64,000 nt of DNA, taken from NCBI GenBank assembly GCA_005406025.1, contig BGZK01000857.1, forward strand, positions 186,001 to 250,000, given 5' to 3'. The notes beneath the pieces were generated by a model. The model was not told the DNA's origin. It was given only the letters and a program-made list of their open reading frames with translations, and ran no database searches. The position numbers and the translations under genes were made by a program. Source of the stretch: Eumeta japonica (taxonomy: Eukaryota > Arthropoda > Insecta > Lepidoptera > Psychidae). The first letter of the stretch is position 1; every line of letters starts with the position of its first letter. Positions 1-14,750 of the stretch are shown one piece after another.

Positions 1-924
1 ATGTGTGCCCACAACATATATACATTTACAATTATCTTAAGCTATGAGCAAAGTTAGATGAATTATAAAATATTTAATTACTCAATCCCTAAAAAATGTT
101 AAATAAAATATTTTAAAAATAACAAAAATGTTTTGAAGTTGATGTCAAATAAAACAAAGCAAATTAAATATATAAAATATGAAAGTGAAGAGCACAAAAG
201 TAAACTAGAAATAACCAAACAAATTAGTGCAGAAACAAAATAATGTATGAACAAAATTGATACAAAATGATGTCAAATTATGAAAATTGATATAATAACG
301 TGTCTGGCATATGTTTAGCTGGCACCAACTCAGTGGCTGCCACAAGTTGTAAACAATATTTTTTGTACATTTTGTATAAGAAAAAAGCAAATTAGTGTTT
401 CAGTATTTTGACACCCACCGCCAGCATATACTCGACAGTAGTTGTCCAGTTCCAGCTACAGTTCACATGTTTTCTCAAGTTTTTACCTTAATATTTGAGG
501 TTGATGTGTAATAAGTGGATAATTAAAAAACATATCGAAGTAAAAATTTCAATTCTTCAAACGGTAACCTATGTTGCCCTTCATTGGTAATCTTCATTGT
601 GATCAGTTAAAATTCAATGAGCACATATAATGATGATGAATTTAATTTCATTGGATTTGAATTCAGTGATGTTCTTTAAATGAAGATCATAACGTGAACA
701 AGAATTTTTATTTTTACATGAACTCCCTGATCCCTCTCAAATACTGAAAGAAATGGTAAAAATGGGTGTAAATCTAACAGCCCCTAGTAACTGCATATAG
801 TTACTTCACTTCCACTTCTGGCTGCATTGCTTGTCTATTATTTGGTATCTTAAAGATCACGTATTAATTTATGGCTTTATTCACATTTAAAAAATATTCT
901 CAACCATTTGCAAATAGACATATA
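1..924. other. AT-rich non-coding DNA, probable FoxK intron 1
   Basis: No coding region is visible. The FoxK exon at 9247-9617 is on the minus strand and ends at a splice donor, so the rest of that gene must lie to the left. This stretch is therefore probably intronic (inference). Confidence 0.5.
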
Positions 925-1882
925 TAATGGTCAAAAATATAGTTTTCATATTTTATAAGTAAACAGTTGAAGTAAAATCTCTTTGGCTGTGCTGTTTGTA
1001 TCTGGCTAGATTTGATATCATTAAATAGATGACATTTTAATAAAGAAAAATAAAAAATAAAACATGGTATCCTGGCAATTTTCTATTGTTTTTCTGTCCA
1101 CCAAAATGAAAGAATCTAACATACAAATTCTATACATTTTGAAGTTTTATTATAAAAATCGGAAAAATGTGACAAGCTGCAAAAAAAATTGTGATGTTTA
1201 TGCACCTAATGCAGTGTCAGTAAGCTTAGTATGAAACTAGTTAAAGTGTTTTCAGTCCAGTAATTTTGATGTCAAAGATGAATCTCAGTCTGGTTGTCCT
1301 GACATGAATAAAGTCGATGTCATTTTGGAAAAAGTAGAGCAAGATTGACATAGCAGTTCTTAAAACATAGCTATAGAGCTAGCCAATTGACCACAAAATA
1401 GTTTTGACCCTTTTTAAAAAAACTGGACATACAAAAAAGCTCGATACTTGGATCCCACACAGACTCACTGAAAGTAATCTAATGAATCATGTACTCATTT
1501 ATGATTCTCTATTGCAACATAATGAAACCGAAACGTTTTTTGAAAAGATATGAAAAAGATCACCGTCAAAAAGCAGGCAAACTCCACATAGTATAGTAAA
1601 ACCTGTATTAACTCAGAATACATTGATGCTTTGTGTATAGTGACATTGGAAGGGCATTATTGATTGTTTATAAGTTTTTACTGCTGGACAAAACCATCAA
1701 TTCGAATCTCTACTGTCAACAGCTATTAGATTCAAGCAAAAAAGTTCAGAAAAAAACGACTGGAAATGATAAATAGAAAGGGTGTGGTTGTTCACCTTGA
1801 TAATGCCAGACCACACACGTTTTTAGCCACTCAGCAAATATTGAGAGAGTTTAGTTGCGAAGTGTTAATGCATCGACCCCTA
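925..1882 (+). mobile_element. Mariner-type transposon relic A, 3' truncated
   Basis: The stretch shares a long colinear match with the full-length mariner at 53263-55296. This includes a terminal-repeat-like start near 928, the leader, and broken transposase code such as FDVKDE and HLDNARPHT (around 1766-1830, with the second catalytic Asp). Stops and frameshifts are frequent. Similarity ends near 1880, where the HPPYSPD region should follow, so the 3' end is missing. It is a dead DD34D mariner inside the probable FoxK intron. Confidence 0.8.
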
Positions 1883-4800
1883 ACGGCATGTTACAGAAAT
1901 ATACTGACTAATAGTATTTTTTTTATTATAATCATATTCACCTGTATTTTAAATTTCAGATTTTAGAAAGTATGTTGATTAACACACCCGGTTATATTTG
2001 TGTGACTGACGATTGTAAAACCTATTTTTAATAACTTACTGCCCTCAAATTAATTTTCAGGGATTAGAAATTAGTAGTGAGTTATATATTTTTTTGACAA
2101 AAATAAAGCCATCTCCACATCAAATGCTAATGACACTGGGTGAATGATGGCAGGCTATTTCTCTACTCCGAAATGTAACATAATATCAAAAATCTTGCAG
2201 TACATAACATAATACCAACAATGTATGCAGTTTTTGGTCGCTTACCTCTCCAATTATGATATCCCAATAAATTCTCTATATTTGATGAAAGCATCATTTT
2301 TTTTTAAAGAAAACTAATGCAATATTGGAATTTAAATACACTAAAATAGTATAATAGATACTTCTTGTCTTCAATTGTTGCATCCCGTTCTTCTCATTTC
2401 TATAATACCAACAAATCAAAGAACTTGCGACATCACTCTATTGACATGAATTGATTTTTCATTTGATAAGAGAAATCATGCATTATTTGAACATACACAT
2501 GGGAGTGCAGGCTTTCAGTCTTTGACTCACGTAGTGACGAGCCTTAGCAGGGTATAGCGGTCACTTTTTGTCAATAATTCTTTTTATATGCATAAGAATT
2601 AAAAAATATATATGAATTTTCTTGACAAATTTAACTAGGGATATTTCCCTTGCTATTGTAAGTGGTGTACTTTAAGGAGCGTTTCTATTTTGGTTTATAG
2701 TTTTCACTATACACTTATAGATACTGGCATTGGATTTTTGGTTTTTAAATTGTTTTATCGGACGGGTCAGAATAAATTCATTTTATTGATACCAATCTTC
2801 TTATCTATGGTACAGGTGTTTTTTTCTTCTTCTGAGATTATTGCTATTTTGTTACATTGAAGGAATGCCTTTTTTAACCTTCGTTGTTTTCGTCTGTGGT
2901 GCTGCTTTTTTTTTAATTTCTTCTGGGAGCTCGTAAGAAAAATTTTTCTTGATATAAGTTATCTATGCATATCTAATTATGTAAAATTTCAGATTTTAAT
3001 CCCATAATACTCAAAATCACAACAGTATTTTCCTAAGCATCACACTTCTAACAAGTTGTTTTTATGACAGTTTATGCTTATGTTCTTATAAATTATTTTC
3101 AATATATTTGTTATCATAGTAGTAGTATTGTATAGTTAAGCATAGCAATTTTTAAAAAATCAATGACTTAAAAGAAGCACTATCTTATTATCAAACCATA
3201 AAAATGGCAGAATGACGATAACAATAATATCATTAAATTAAGCACAACAAATGAAACAATACACTGAAGAAGAAAAAGTGATTGCATAACAATGAAATGA
3301 TTAGATGTATATATAACATCATGGAACAAATTGTGTTCCAATAAAGTGTTAAAGTCAACCCTATTATACAATCCAAAAGGTTTTAGGCTTATGCATACTA
3401 CTGTACTTCTCATATGCCATCTGAACATGGATATTCAATAAATATACAAAAACCAAAACACAAATGTAAAAGGTCCAATGGAACCACATTATATTTGATA
3501 AGAGTAATATAAGATACAATTTTGTTATACAAAAAACAATGCTAATTAGCCCTTTCATGGTGTTATCAAAGAAAATTATTTAATGATAATAGTATAAACT
3601 CATGCCTATTTCCCAGAAGTGTAGGCATAGACTATAGATTTCCACATGATATCTTTGCATATCTTTCTTGTTTCACTGACATCCATCGAGCATTTCATGC
3701 ACGCTCATCGGTTTCAAGTAATTAAAATTTGGCCTTATTTTAATATGCCACCAACAATGTTCATGGAATATATACAAGAAGCAAAGGGAGTAAATAAACC
3801 CATATTTCATTATAGTGAAAGCATATATTATGTACTTTAATTCCTATATATTATTTACTTCACATTAATAACATTACTTTACATTAATAATTAATAACAT
3901 ATATTATTTACTTTACATTAATTTAATAAAATTTATTACATAATAAAACTTTTGAAACTTCATTTGTGAACTTAATAAATTTAAAAACACACAAAAATTT
4001 AGATTTGTTGCTTTTTCTCAATTTTAATTCTCAAACTGAATGTGGTGATTATCAGCTGAGCACAATTTTGGAGAATCTTACCTAAAAATCTAAAATAAGG
4101 GATGAAATTTCATTCTAAAATCTATATGATTTAACAATGAGCAGTCAGTGACTCATTTTTTATTACAACATGTTTCATTTTTACTGTATAAACCTGTCCA
4201 AATATCACAAACCCTCTTCCTTGAAGCACTTGCTCTACACTGGGACTTGCACATAACACTTAAGTCTTGTACATTATACATCCATATCAATCAGAACCAC
4301 ACAAACATGCAACTTTCAACATCAATTAAAATTCTCTCTCATATTCTAATATTCAATTCACACAAGGAAATTTAAGAGGTTTTATGCTTCAAAAGGGTCA
4401 GTAAAAATTAGCCAATTGGCTTCCTCTTATTTAATTAGTTTGATGCCTTCTTACAAACCACAGTTGTGGATAGTAATATTCCAATTAAAAGTATTTTTGT
4501 GACTGGCCAAAACTTAAGGTAATTTATAGTAAACAGAATTTTTATTTTAGATAATTAGAGAACAATAGATGCAGAATAATGTATACAATGATTTGTTTCC
4601 TGGTATGTTGGAGTATTAAATAGAAGAATGCAATGCAAAAAAAGCTTATTCAAGACATTCCTTTTCAAGAATGCCAATTATACTTCATCTAAATCAATCA
4701 ATAATTTGTACTTTTCATATGCAAATTTATATAAAAATGTAGTGGAAAGCAATCAAAAAGCAATAAATGCCCCTTTATTTGTTATACGGAAATTTTAATT

Positions 4801-5654
4801 TTTTTAATATATATTATACATGTACACTTTGTAGTAATATCAGTTATCTCTATTAATAATTTTAAATTGGAAATTTTACATTGTATATGTATGAGATAAC
4901 ACTATTATTATTAATTAACAGATTTTCCAAACTACAATGTTTGGAAAATCTGATTTAAAAAAACATTAATGTGAAAGAAAATAATTTATGTATATGCGTT
5001 AATCCATTGGCGATAATAGATTGGAAGATGTTTCTTTAAAAGATAAATTATTCCATGGGATACCCATTTATCCAGATTTTTCAATTTCACTCAGTACAAA
5101 ACTAAGCAACTGAGTTAATTTCATAGTTATAAGATACTGATCAATCTATCGCATGCTTAACAATTAATCATTATCAACAAAAGTGACAATCTTTACTGTT
5201 GGAAAATTCCATTGTCAGCATTTTATATAAAAAAGAAAAGGGATGTTTTAAAAGTAAATACTTAGAACAATAAGTAAGGCATAAAAATATTAGCTTTTAG
5301 TAAAACTTTTCATTACAATACAAATATTCTTGTCCATTTACATGTAATAACTTTAAACAGATTGCACACTACAATACATAATCACTTCTACAACTAAATT
5401 ATAGTTGATTGGTACAAACTAAATCATTGCAATATTACTAGGTACATAACAAGAAGAAAATTAATGAAATATTTGACAATATGACAAGCATGATTCAACT
5501 AATTTAAAATTTATTGGTAACATTATTGATTTTTGATACTATGTTACTGCCCAACTAAAAGAAAATAAGCTTAGATTACTTTGATCTAATGTATTGGTTA
5601 CACATGAGAGTAATAAAAACTAGCCAAGACCATATCGGACCATGCTAATGTAGT
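1883..5654. other. AT-rich non-coding stretch
   Basis: No gene is seen. Short open frames here (for example 3180-3428 and 4148-4375) have low-complexity composition and no family resemblance. The only structure I can point to is the hairpin at 4919-4952. Confidence 0.5.
4919..4952. repeat. Perfect 14-bp inverted repeat (hairpin)
   Basis: CAGATTTTCCAAAC at 4919-4932 is followed by a 6-nt loop and its exact reverse complement at 4939-4952. It stands alone in AT-rich intron DNA; no function can be assigned. Confidence 0.9.
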
Positions 5655-6353
5655 GTTCCGAAGCAGTCACTACAAAGAAATGCACTATAGATCTAAAAAC
5701 TATCTTGTTACCCATTTTTCTAAATTTCCCACACATAATAAGTATAAACACTTTAAAATTAATCACGTAGGTATGTTGACTATTACTCTTAAAATATTAT
5801 AAACTAAAAAACACCAGCAAAAAAGCATATCTTCACAGCACTTACATCCCATTGTTGAGAAGTGCAGTTTTTCGACAACAATTCAAAAACGATATATCCG
5901 GTCATGTTCAAAATAATTTTTGTTCATTTATTATGCATTACCTTTATAATTTTTTTCATTTTTTTGAACTTACCGTTTAAAAACTAAACGTGGGGACAAT
6001 TTAGGGCCTTTCAGAGCAATTATTACCAAAAACATTGACTTGATCCAAAAAGAAGCTTAGAAACATTAGTGTTTTAATAGAACTGTCAAAATATATGCCA
6101 CATATTATTGCTTGCCGAAACAAAATTTTTGCAGCCTCTGTTACATATATAGCACCCTCTCTTAGATATATTTATTTTTGTTACTTAACTACCAAAGTAG
6201 CGGTGTATACAAGACACCTATATTATAAATTTCATTTATATACATCTTATAGTTTTGAGTAAGATGCCTGTGACATATGGATGGATGGAAGAATGGACAT
6301 GATGAAACAATAAGGGTTATCTTTGCCATGTGTTTTTACCATATTGACTTGGA
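5655..6353 (-). mobile_element. Non-coding TIR element, family 'GTTCCGA', copy 1
   Basis: The sequence is the reverse complement of, and clearly homologous along its whole length to, the element at about 53415-54130. Its left end reads GTTCCGAAGC and its right end matches the other terminus in reverse (TTTACCATATTGACTTGGAA). Shared internal blocks include the TATGTCACAGG stretch. There is no coding capacity. The ends resemble the GGTTCCG-ended dispersed repeats common in lepidopteran genomes (from memory, not searched). It is probably a non-autonomous DNA transposon. Confidence 0.75.
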
Positions 6354-7735
6354 ATACCAAAAAGAGCAAAATCCCTTATTATACTAAAACATGATAATAA
6401 ACCCTCGAAACATTTAATTTTGAGGATTAAATAAAATTCTATAGTACAGATTTATTAAAATAATCATTGGAAAAGTATAATATAGATCAAGTAGAATGCT
6501 TTTATATTGATTCTGCCTTTATAATATTAATAATAGAAAGTTATTCATATAAATATATTAATTTAAATAATTAATAAACAAAAGAATTGCTCTTTATACA
6601 GATAACTTGCCAACCCCCATCAATGCCAATGTATTACATAAAATTGAAAACAATATATTTCTGAAATTAAAAGTTTATAAAATCTAGATTTGATAATTTA
6701 TTTTTCTAACTTTCTATATAAACACCATGCAATATTTTCAGTAACAATTCTGGTCTCTGATAGGATTTAATAATTTCATTCTATAACTAATTAAATGAAT
6801 ATTCTCAAATAAGTAATTAAATCTCTAATAATATTTTAAACATTATTTATTACAATTCTCATGCATAATATATAAATTAAAAAAAAAATGTATAAATCCA
6901 ACACTCCTAGCAACTCTGCAATAGTCCAGCAATTAAGAAAAAAACATTACATGGTAACTAAGAACCAACCATAATCAAAAATGAACAATTCAGAACGATT
7001 TTTGAATTACTTCAAAACATTTGTTATACAATGAATGTGCAACCAATTTTTTTACACATCAGTTGAATCTTTAAATTGGAAAAGAATAGAATCTTGTTGT
7101 ACTAATTTCATAGCTGTTTTGATAAAATGAATTATCAAATAAAAGTGACTATACCCTATTCTGACCGCATTAATAATATTTTCTATAAATTCAGCACAGG
7201 AAAATGATAGTCTCAGTATGCCATATCAATGTGGTTGAATATAACCAAATTTTTCACGTGACCATTTCTACGTGTAACATTGCAGATAAAGCAAAAGGCA
7301 CCCAATGCAATATAACTATAATTATGTATATGTTCTTGCAGAGCCATAACTAACTATAATCATTTTATCTCTGGTTGACCTTCTTGGACTTTAAATCCTT
7401 CATGCTGAACCAGTCCATTTTATGAATTTCTAAGGACTGTTTATCACCAATGTGATGGCAATGACTCATCGGTTAATTTTCCCTTTGCCAGACTAACTGA
7501 AAAGGCAATACACTGACCACTCTGCTCATGACCAGTTCAACTTATTTTTTGAGGTGAGAATATTATTTTTTTTTTCACAAAAAATACCACTTTCAAATTT
7601 GATCACCATGCCCCTAACATATTCAGTTGAGTGTGTCAGTTCAGGTGAGTATGTCAAAATAATAATTTCTTTACAAAATCCTTAATAATGAAAAGTAAAA
7701 TATTTTAGATAATTTTTTACATCTACATTTTGTAG
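6354..7735. other. AT-rich non-coding stretch
   Basis: No coding region, RNA gene or clear repeat was recognised here. Confidence 0.4.
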
Positions 7736-7930
7736 GTAGAGGTGCTTCAGTGGCTAAGAGGGTGACCTTTAAAAAGAAATATGGAGTTTGAACCTCACCA
7801 CCAATAAAGTGCTTAATACATTTTTAACTTGATTCAATTTAAAAATTCATTCGCGTCAGCCCTCGAGTAATTAATTCAGCCCTTGGTCCCATATGTCATA
7901 ATCACATTAGTGACAACAATCATTGGCAAC
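7736..7930 (+). repeat. tRNA-derived SINE-like repeat
   Basis: The start resembles a decayed tRNA head: an A-box-like TTCAGTGGCTAAGAGGGTGA near 7747 and a B-box-like GAGTTTGAACCTC near 7787, spaced as in a RNA polymerase III promoter. An unrelated body follows. The boundaries are approximate. Confidence 0.45.
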
Positions 7931-9880
<1,950 letters not shown>

Positions 9881-12815
9881 CGAACCTTGATCTACAGCCC
9901 TAGGACGCCACGATCATTTTCAAGTGTTGCACAACAATTTTTTTGCAATAGCACCGAAATTAGACACTAAAGTAAACACGAGGCGAGAACAAAAATAACC
10001 AAAAACGTCAGTTGACCATACGCAGTAGCTACGCCCGCTGCGCCATCTGGGCCACAAACAAAACAATGCAAACACACCACCCACAGTCCCCGCCAATGGC
10101 CGCTCATGAAAACATCCTGTTGCGTCAGGCGACCTTGTCTATGACCACTCATCAATCTCATTAAAAATTATAAAAAATATGTCACATTGATATAATAATA
10201 AAACAGAGTATCTTTAAAAATGTGTCTTTAATCTATGACCAAATTAAAATTAATAATAGAAAAAATCTTGTAATAAAAAAATTCAATATGAATTATAAGC
10301 AATATCATATGTAGTTATTCCAAGAATTTCCATATTTCAAAGTTTTATTTAGGCAAATGTTTATTTAATGAACTATTTAACAATAATAATGGAATAATCA
10401 CAGATACGCTGGCTACAACAAAAATTCAAAATGTTGATTTAATAAGCTCGTCACGAAGATCAAATTTTATAATATGAAAAAAAAAAGGTTTTTATTATTC
10501 TCATTACTTTTTTATTAAGTGAATGGAATATTTTATAATCAATTTTGTATAAAGAAATGCACATGAAGAATTAAAAAATGTACACTTTTTGATTAATGTA
10601 TACAACGATGAATCTGCGACACTTTTGAAATATGAACTCTGATTTGAAAAATTTAATAGTGTCTAACAAATAAAATTACTAAATATGACTAAACAAATTA
10701 CTTGTCGTATAATGTATTCTCCTCTTTTTCACCTCAAAACAAAAATGTTTCATATCTGCAATAAACGAAAAGATAATTTTTACTTGAAAAATATTAAATG
10801 AACATTTAAATTTTAAATTATTTTACATTTCAAATAAAATGCATTACTATTATTTGTAACTTTCCTCCATTTTTACGTAAATAAATACTTCTAATATGTA
10901 CCACCAATAGCATTTTCTTCTTGTCAATCTTAAATCTGCATTAATATGAGTGACAAAACTTTAGACCAAAAGTCAATCAATTATAAACGGAATTTCGAAA
11001 ATGCTTCCTATATATATTTTAAGATGGATAAGGTAGTAAGAAGCTAACATATTTATCAGCTTTTTACGTGTAAAATCGACATGTTGTACTTAAGAAACCG
11101 AATAGACATTGACAACACTATACTTAGTAGAGTCGCTGTTCGATTCCATAAAGTTATTAACATAGTTAACAATTCCATAAGTGCTTAGAGTTAAGTTTAT
11201 TATAGGCACATTTCATATAGTTTAAAGCTTTTCACTTGCATTTATCAAGCTTATTTGGGTTTTCTTAAGAAGAACAAATTAATCGTGTGACCCAAAGATA
11301 TGCACTGTAAATTATTGTAATTTTATTTCATGTTAGTATGGTCAGTGTAAGGATTACAGAACATAATTCTAAACGGACTTTGGAAACAAAACAGATTCTT
11401 GTTACTGTTCTGTGGTTCTGTGACTTTAAAGGTTGTGGCTGCTTGTGTCTGTGGCGGTGGCGGTGAGTTTGACAATAAATCTTGTATTATGTAGATCATT
11501 TAAAGGAATAATACTGAGTTAATTATAGATAAGAATAAAAAAAATACCCATAACATAATCAGTGTAGTCTAAAAATTACATAAGTAAGTTTACATATGTA
11601 TTTTTTTCTCCACATGCAATTGGTACATAATTTAAAATAATGATTTCAGCTCTGATGTAAAAGTTAATTAAGGAATGGTTTACAATTTAATTCAGCTGTT
11701 GTACTCGGTGATTCATGTTGTACAGGCAGGAAGTGCAAAAATAGGACTGGTCTTCGTCTAAAAAATTACACGGGAATCAAAACTGTTTTTTATCGTTTTT
11801 TACGCATTGAAACTGGAAAAAAATACTTTACAAAATTCGTTACGTTAGGGTTTCTTGTAAAACTTGTAATTCTAGGTAACCCATACTGTACTAAAAATCA
11901 TATTCAAAAGTGCTCTCTTATATTAGTTGTCGGATTGAGCATGCTTATATCTACATGGTCTACAGTGTATTATTAATTATAAGTACAAATAGTAAATATC
12001 TTTTAAAATACGACTATGTCTTAACATCAAAATGAATCCATGATCGTGGTTGCTATGCAGGTTACCCCCAGCTTATGATATCCATTTAAGTTTGACTACA
12101 CTTATTGTAATTAAGTATATGTGGTTGAAGTCACCAAGAGATTGTCTGATTTCTCTTAACAAATGTGATGTTTCATATCCAGTCTGCAATTTGTACATAT
12201 TTTATAAAATAGAATAAAAATTTATAGGTCCTTTGAAAAATAATTTTATGATTATGATTTCTAATGTATTTCTTTTGCACAAAAGCATTATATTTTGTTC
12301 CAGAAGTTGTTAGGTATCAATCATAAATCAAATGTTCTATAAGAAATAAAATAACAATGGGAAAACCTTATCATCCCTGATTTTTTTATTAATTAAAAAT
12401 ATTCAAGTACTTATAAATACAGCTTTTTATGTATCCTTTTTTTTTTGTTGTTGAGTTAGTTCTAGTTCTAAAATTATGATTTTTTAACATTTTCTAAAAC
12501 TTGAAATATGCTTCAATTAACATAAATTCCATATTCATGGGTTGGTATGTCCAGCAGGCAGAAAGAGATGCAGTCATAAAAAGAAAATGTATTGCTATCT
12601 TGTTTATTACTAGTATGATACTATCCCTCTCTGTGTGCTAGACATACCCATAAATATTTATTGTCATTGTTACCATCGTTCTTCTTAAATGAAGTTTTAC
12701 TTATAATTATGAGTTCAATAGCTTTGTACAAAAAAAATGCTAAGGTCTTTAAACATACCCTTTATTTTATTTGTGGGATTAGACTGTTATGAGGTAATAA
12801 AAAACAAGTGATTCT
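9881..12815. other. Intergenic DNA between FoxK and the dynein 3' end
   Basis: Mostly AT-rich. The piece at 9960-10160 is less AT-rich and could be transcribed leader, but nothing in it is coding. A strong donor-like site (GGCG|gtgagt) follows a GC-rich plus-strand patch at about 11400-11462. No gene is assigned. Confidence 0.4.
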
Positions 12816-12892
12816 GTATAATTTTGTTTTCTTCAAGTGGAAATTTGTGTCGTGCTGTTTGTATCTGGTTAGCTTTGTTACCATTAAAATTC

Positions 12893-12997
12893 TAATTCAA
12901 AATATCTTTATTTCATAGGTTATAAAATAACACTTGAAATACCTCATATTTTTTTACGAATTTACACTTTACTGCTTGTTTGGAAGGCAGTTTTAAT
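12893..12997 (-). mobile_element. 3' end of a Jockey/CR1-type LINE, inserted in mariner B
   Basis: This stretch is nearly the same as the 3' terminus of the LINE at 48209-49531 (shared TATCTTTATTTCATAGGTTA and TTTACACTTTACTGC blocks) and diverges right after GGAAGGCAGTTTT. It is flanked by near-identical TACCATTAAAA and AACATTAAAA, a likely target duplication. It is a severely 5'-truncated LINE copy. Confidence 0.75.
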
Positions 12998-13029
12998 GAT
13001 AACATTAAAAAAAAATAAAAGGTAAAACG

Positions 13030-13300
13030 TGTCTGCAGCGGCGGGACAAAACTTGTCTGCACGCGGCGGAACAACCCTGGGAAATAGTCAGTTTAGGAAC
13101 TCACCCTTCCCACGTCGTCTCATCCAGGTGTCCGGGCGGTGGTACTGGCCCGCGCAATTTGGCTCTCACTCGTGTAGACAAAGTACATTTTAATCAATGC
13201 TGGCTAGCGTCCGAATGCCGTCTCGCGCGCACGTCCCGTCCCGCCCTATGTCTGTCAGTTGACTTGCCTATGAGTGACAAACTACAATATAAAAGAGGGG
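13030..13300. other. GC-rich unidentified block within mariner B
   Basis: It interrupts the mariner leader and differs sharply in base composition from everything near it. It contains GC-rich words such as GCGGCGGGAC and TCTCGCGCGCACGTCCCG and a TATAAAAG box near 13287. A short plus-strand open frame (13159-13395) shows no recognisable domain. It may be an LTR or SINE fragment; unresolved. Confidence 0.4.
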
Positions 13301-13730
13301 AAAATGGCGTAAGCAGGGTCCTTCCATTTTTCTATATTTCAGTTCACCAAAATGAACGCATCAACATAGAAATTTTATACATTATGAAGTTTTAGTACAA
13401 AAAAGAATAAAATGCAAACCAAGTCGCAAAAAAAATTTGATGCTTATGGACCTAATCCAGTGTTGGTAAGACTAGCATAAAACTGTTTAAAGCATTTTCA
13501 GTTCAGTAATTTTGATGTCAAAGATGAACCTCGCTCTGGTCATTCTGTTATGAATATAATTGATTCCATTTTGGATAAAGTAAAGCAAGATCAGAATATT
13601 AATTTTTACAACACTGTAGAACTGATGATTGACTACAAAATAGTTTTGACCCTTTTTAAAAATCTTGAACGTACAAAAAAGCTTGATAATTGGGTCCCAC
13701 ACAAACTCACTGAAAGACATTAATGAATTG

Positions 13731-13875
13731 TATTAATAAAATGTGAAAAAACTATTTCCCTTACTTTATATAATAATAAAAAATTAATAGGAAAATCATA
13801 GTCAAACGATTTCTTTAATTTTATTTGTAATAATATTTAGATGGTAATAAAAGCGTTTTTAATTCAAATATTGGG
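13731..13875. other. AT-rich spacer
   Basis: Short AT-rich DNA between mariner relic B and the next SINE-like repeat; nothing recognised. Confidence 0.4.
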
Positions 13876-14085
13876 AATGATTGTAGTTCAATGGTTAAAT
13901 ATGTTGCCTTCAAATCTGGGTTTGATCCTGGCCATGGGTCAATTGACTATTAAGTTTTTGACTTAAGTTAAATTATATTACATGGTACCTACCTTGAAGA
14001 ACATGTTAAGTCATCGATCTTCGACATTGTCGTCATATTTATAACGAGTTATTGGCAGCCCTCGATGCATGCATCGTCTTGCCTT
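13876..14085 (+). repeat. tRNA-derived SINE-like repeat
   Basis: The head resembles a tRNA: A-box-like TAGTTCAATGGTTAAA near 13882 and B-box-like GGGTTTGATCC near 13918. A body follows that ends near GGCAGCCCTCGATGC, a word also found in part in the repeat at 7736. Boundaries are approximate. Confidence 0.5.
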
Positions 14086-14654
14086 TATTTTTTATTCAAT
14101 TACTTCACAAAATGATTTCTCGTTAAAAATTATAAAGAAGCTCTGCTTTATTTTAGACATTACATGTCCATTACCAGATATAAATGAGAAATTTATAGAA
14201 GAATTTTTGAGAAATAAAATGTGAAAAATATATACTTAAAATTTTTATAAGAATTTACAATATTTCATTATAAATAAATGAAAAGTTTATTTGACTGGAT
14301 GCAAAATATTAAATATTAAAATTCATACCTAAATATTCTATACATTTTCACATTTCATGAAAAAATGAATATTCAATTAATTATTGTAGTTACAATTCTT
14401 TTTTAATTAAAACATATTTTGATATGATATTCATCATAAAAATGAAGAATGCTTGTATAACAGATACAATAAATGGAATATAGTGTTAAAACTGTCGATT
14501 ACTGGTTTCTAATAGTTAAGTGAATAAGGTGCATCACAAGTCAACGGTAATTTCATAATTAAAATTTGTCTAAACGTTACTGCAACCTTTTGTGCAATTT
14601 TTTTTTAATTAAAATCGTTTCGAATGCCTATAACTCATTTTGTTGCAGCTGATA

Positions 14655-14750
14655 ATGGATTTGCCTTTGGATAGTGGCATTAATTCATCTCAAATAGAGA
14701 ATAATGACAAAAATTTACTTCCTCTTGTCCATGTGGAAAAAGAAAGTTAT
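14655..14750 (+). CDS. Candidate first coding exon of an unknown plus-strand gene
   Basis: Thirty-two codons (MDLPLDSGINSSQIENN...) sit between a good acceptor (TTTTGTTGCAG, exon start 14649) and a strong donor (TAT|gtgagt). The peptide has balanced composition, unlike the random frames around it. A second acceptor at 15061-15063 opens an in-frame stretch (15064-15246). I do not recognise the protein, and it could be a chance exon or transposon debris. Confidence 0.25.

Larger units (their letters stand above)
12816..13730 (+). mobile_element. Mariner-type transposon relic B with nested insertions
   Basis: The leader (CTGTTTGTATCTGG near 12855) and the 5' half of the transposase (13335-13725, including FDVKDEPRSG-like and WVPH-like code) match copies A and C. 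Everything past the N-terminal half is missing. Two insertions split the leader: a 3' LINE fragment (12893-12997) and an unrelated GC-rich block (about 13030-13300). Stops and frameshifts throughout show it is dead. Confidence 0.75.

Noticed and set aside
3180..4375. Short frames on both strands (3180-3428, 3364-3558, 3646-3840, 4148-4375).
   Set aside because: Overlapping, AT-driven, no recognisable motif or splice structure.
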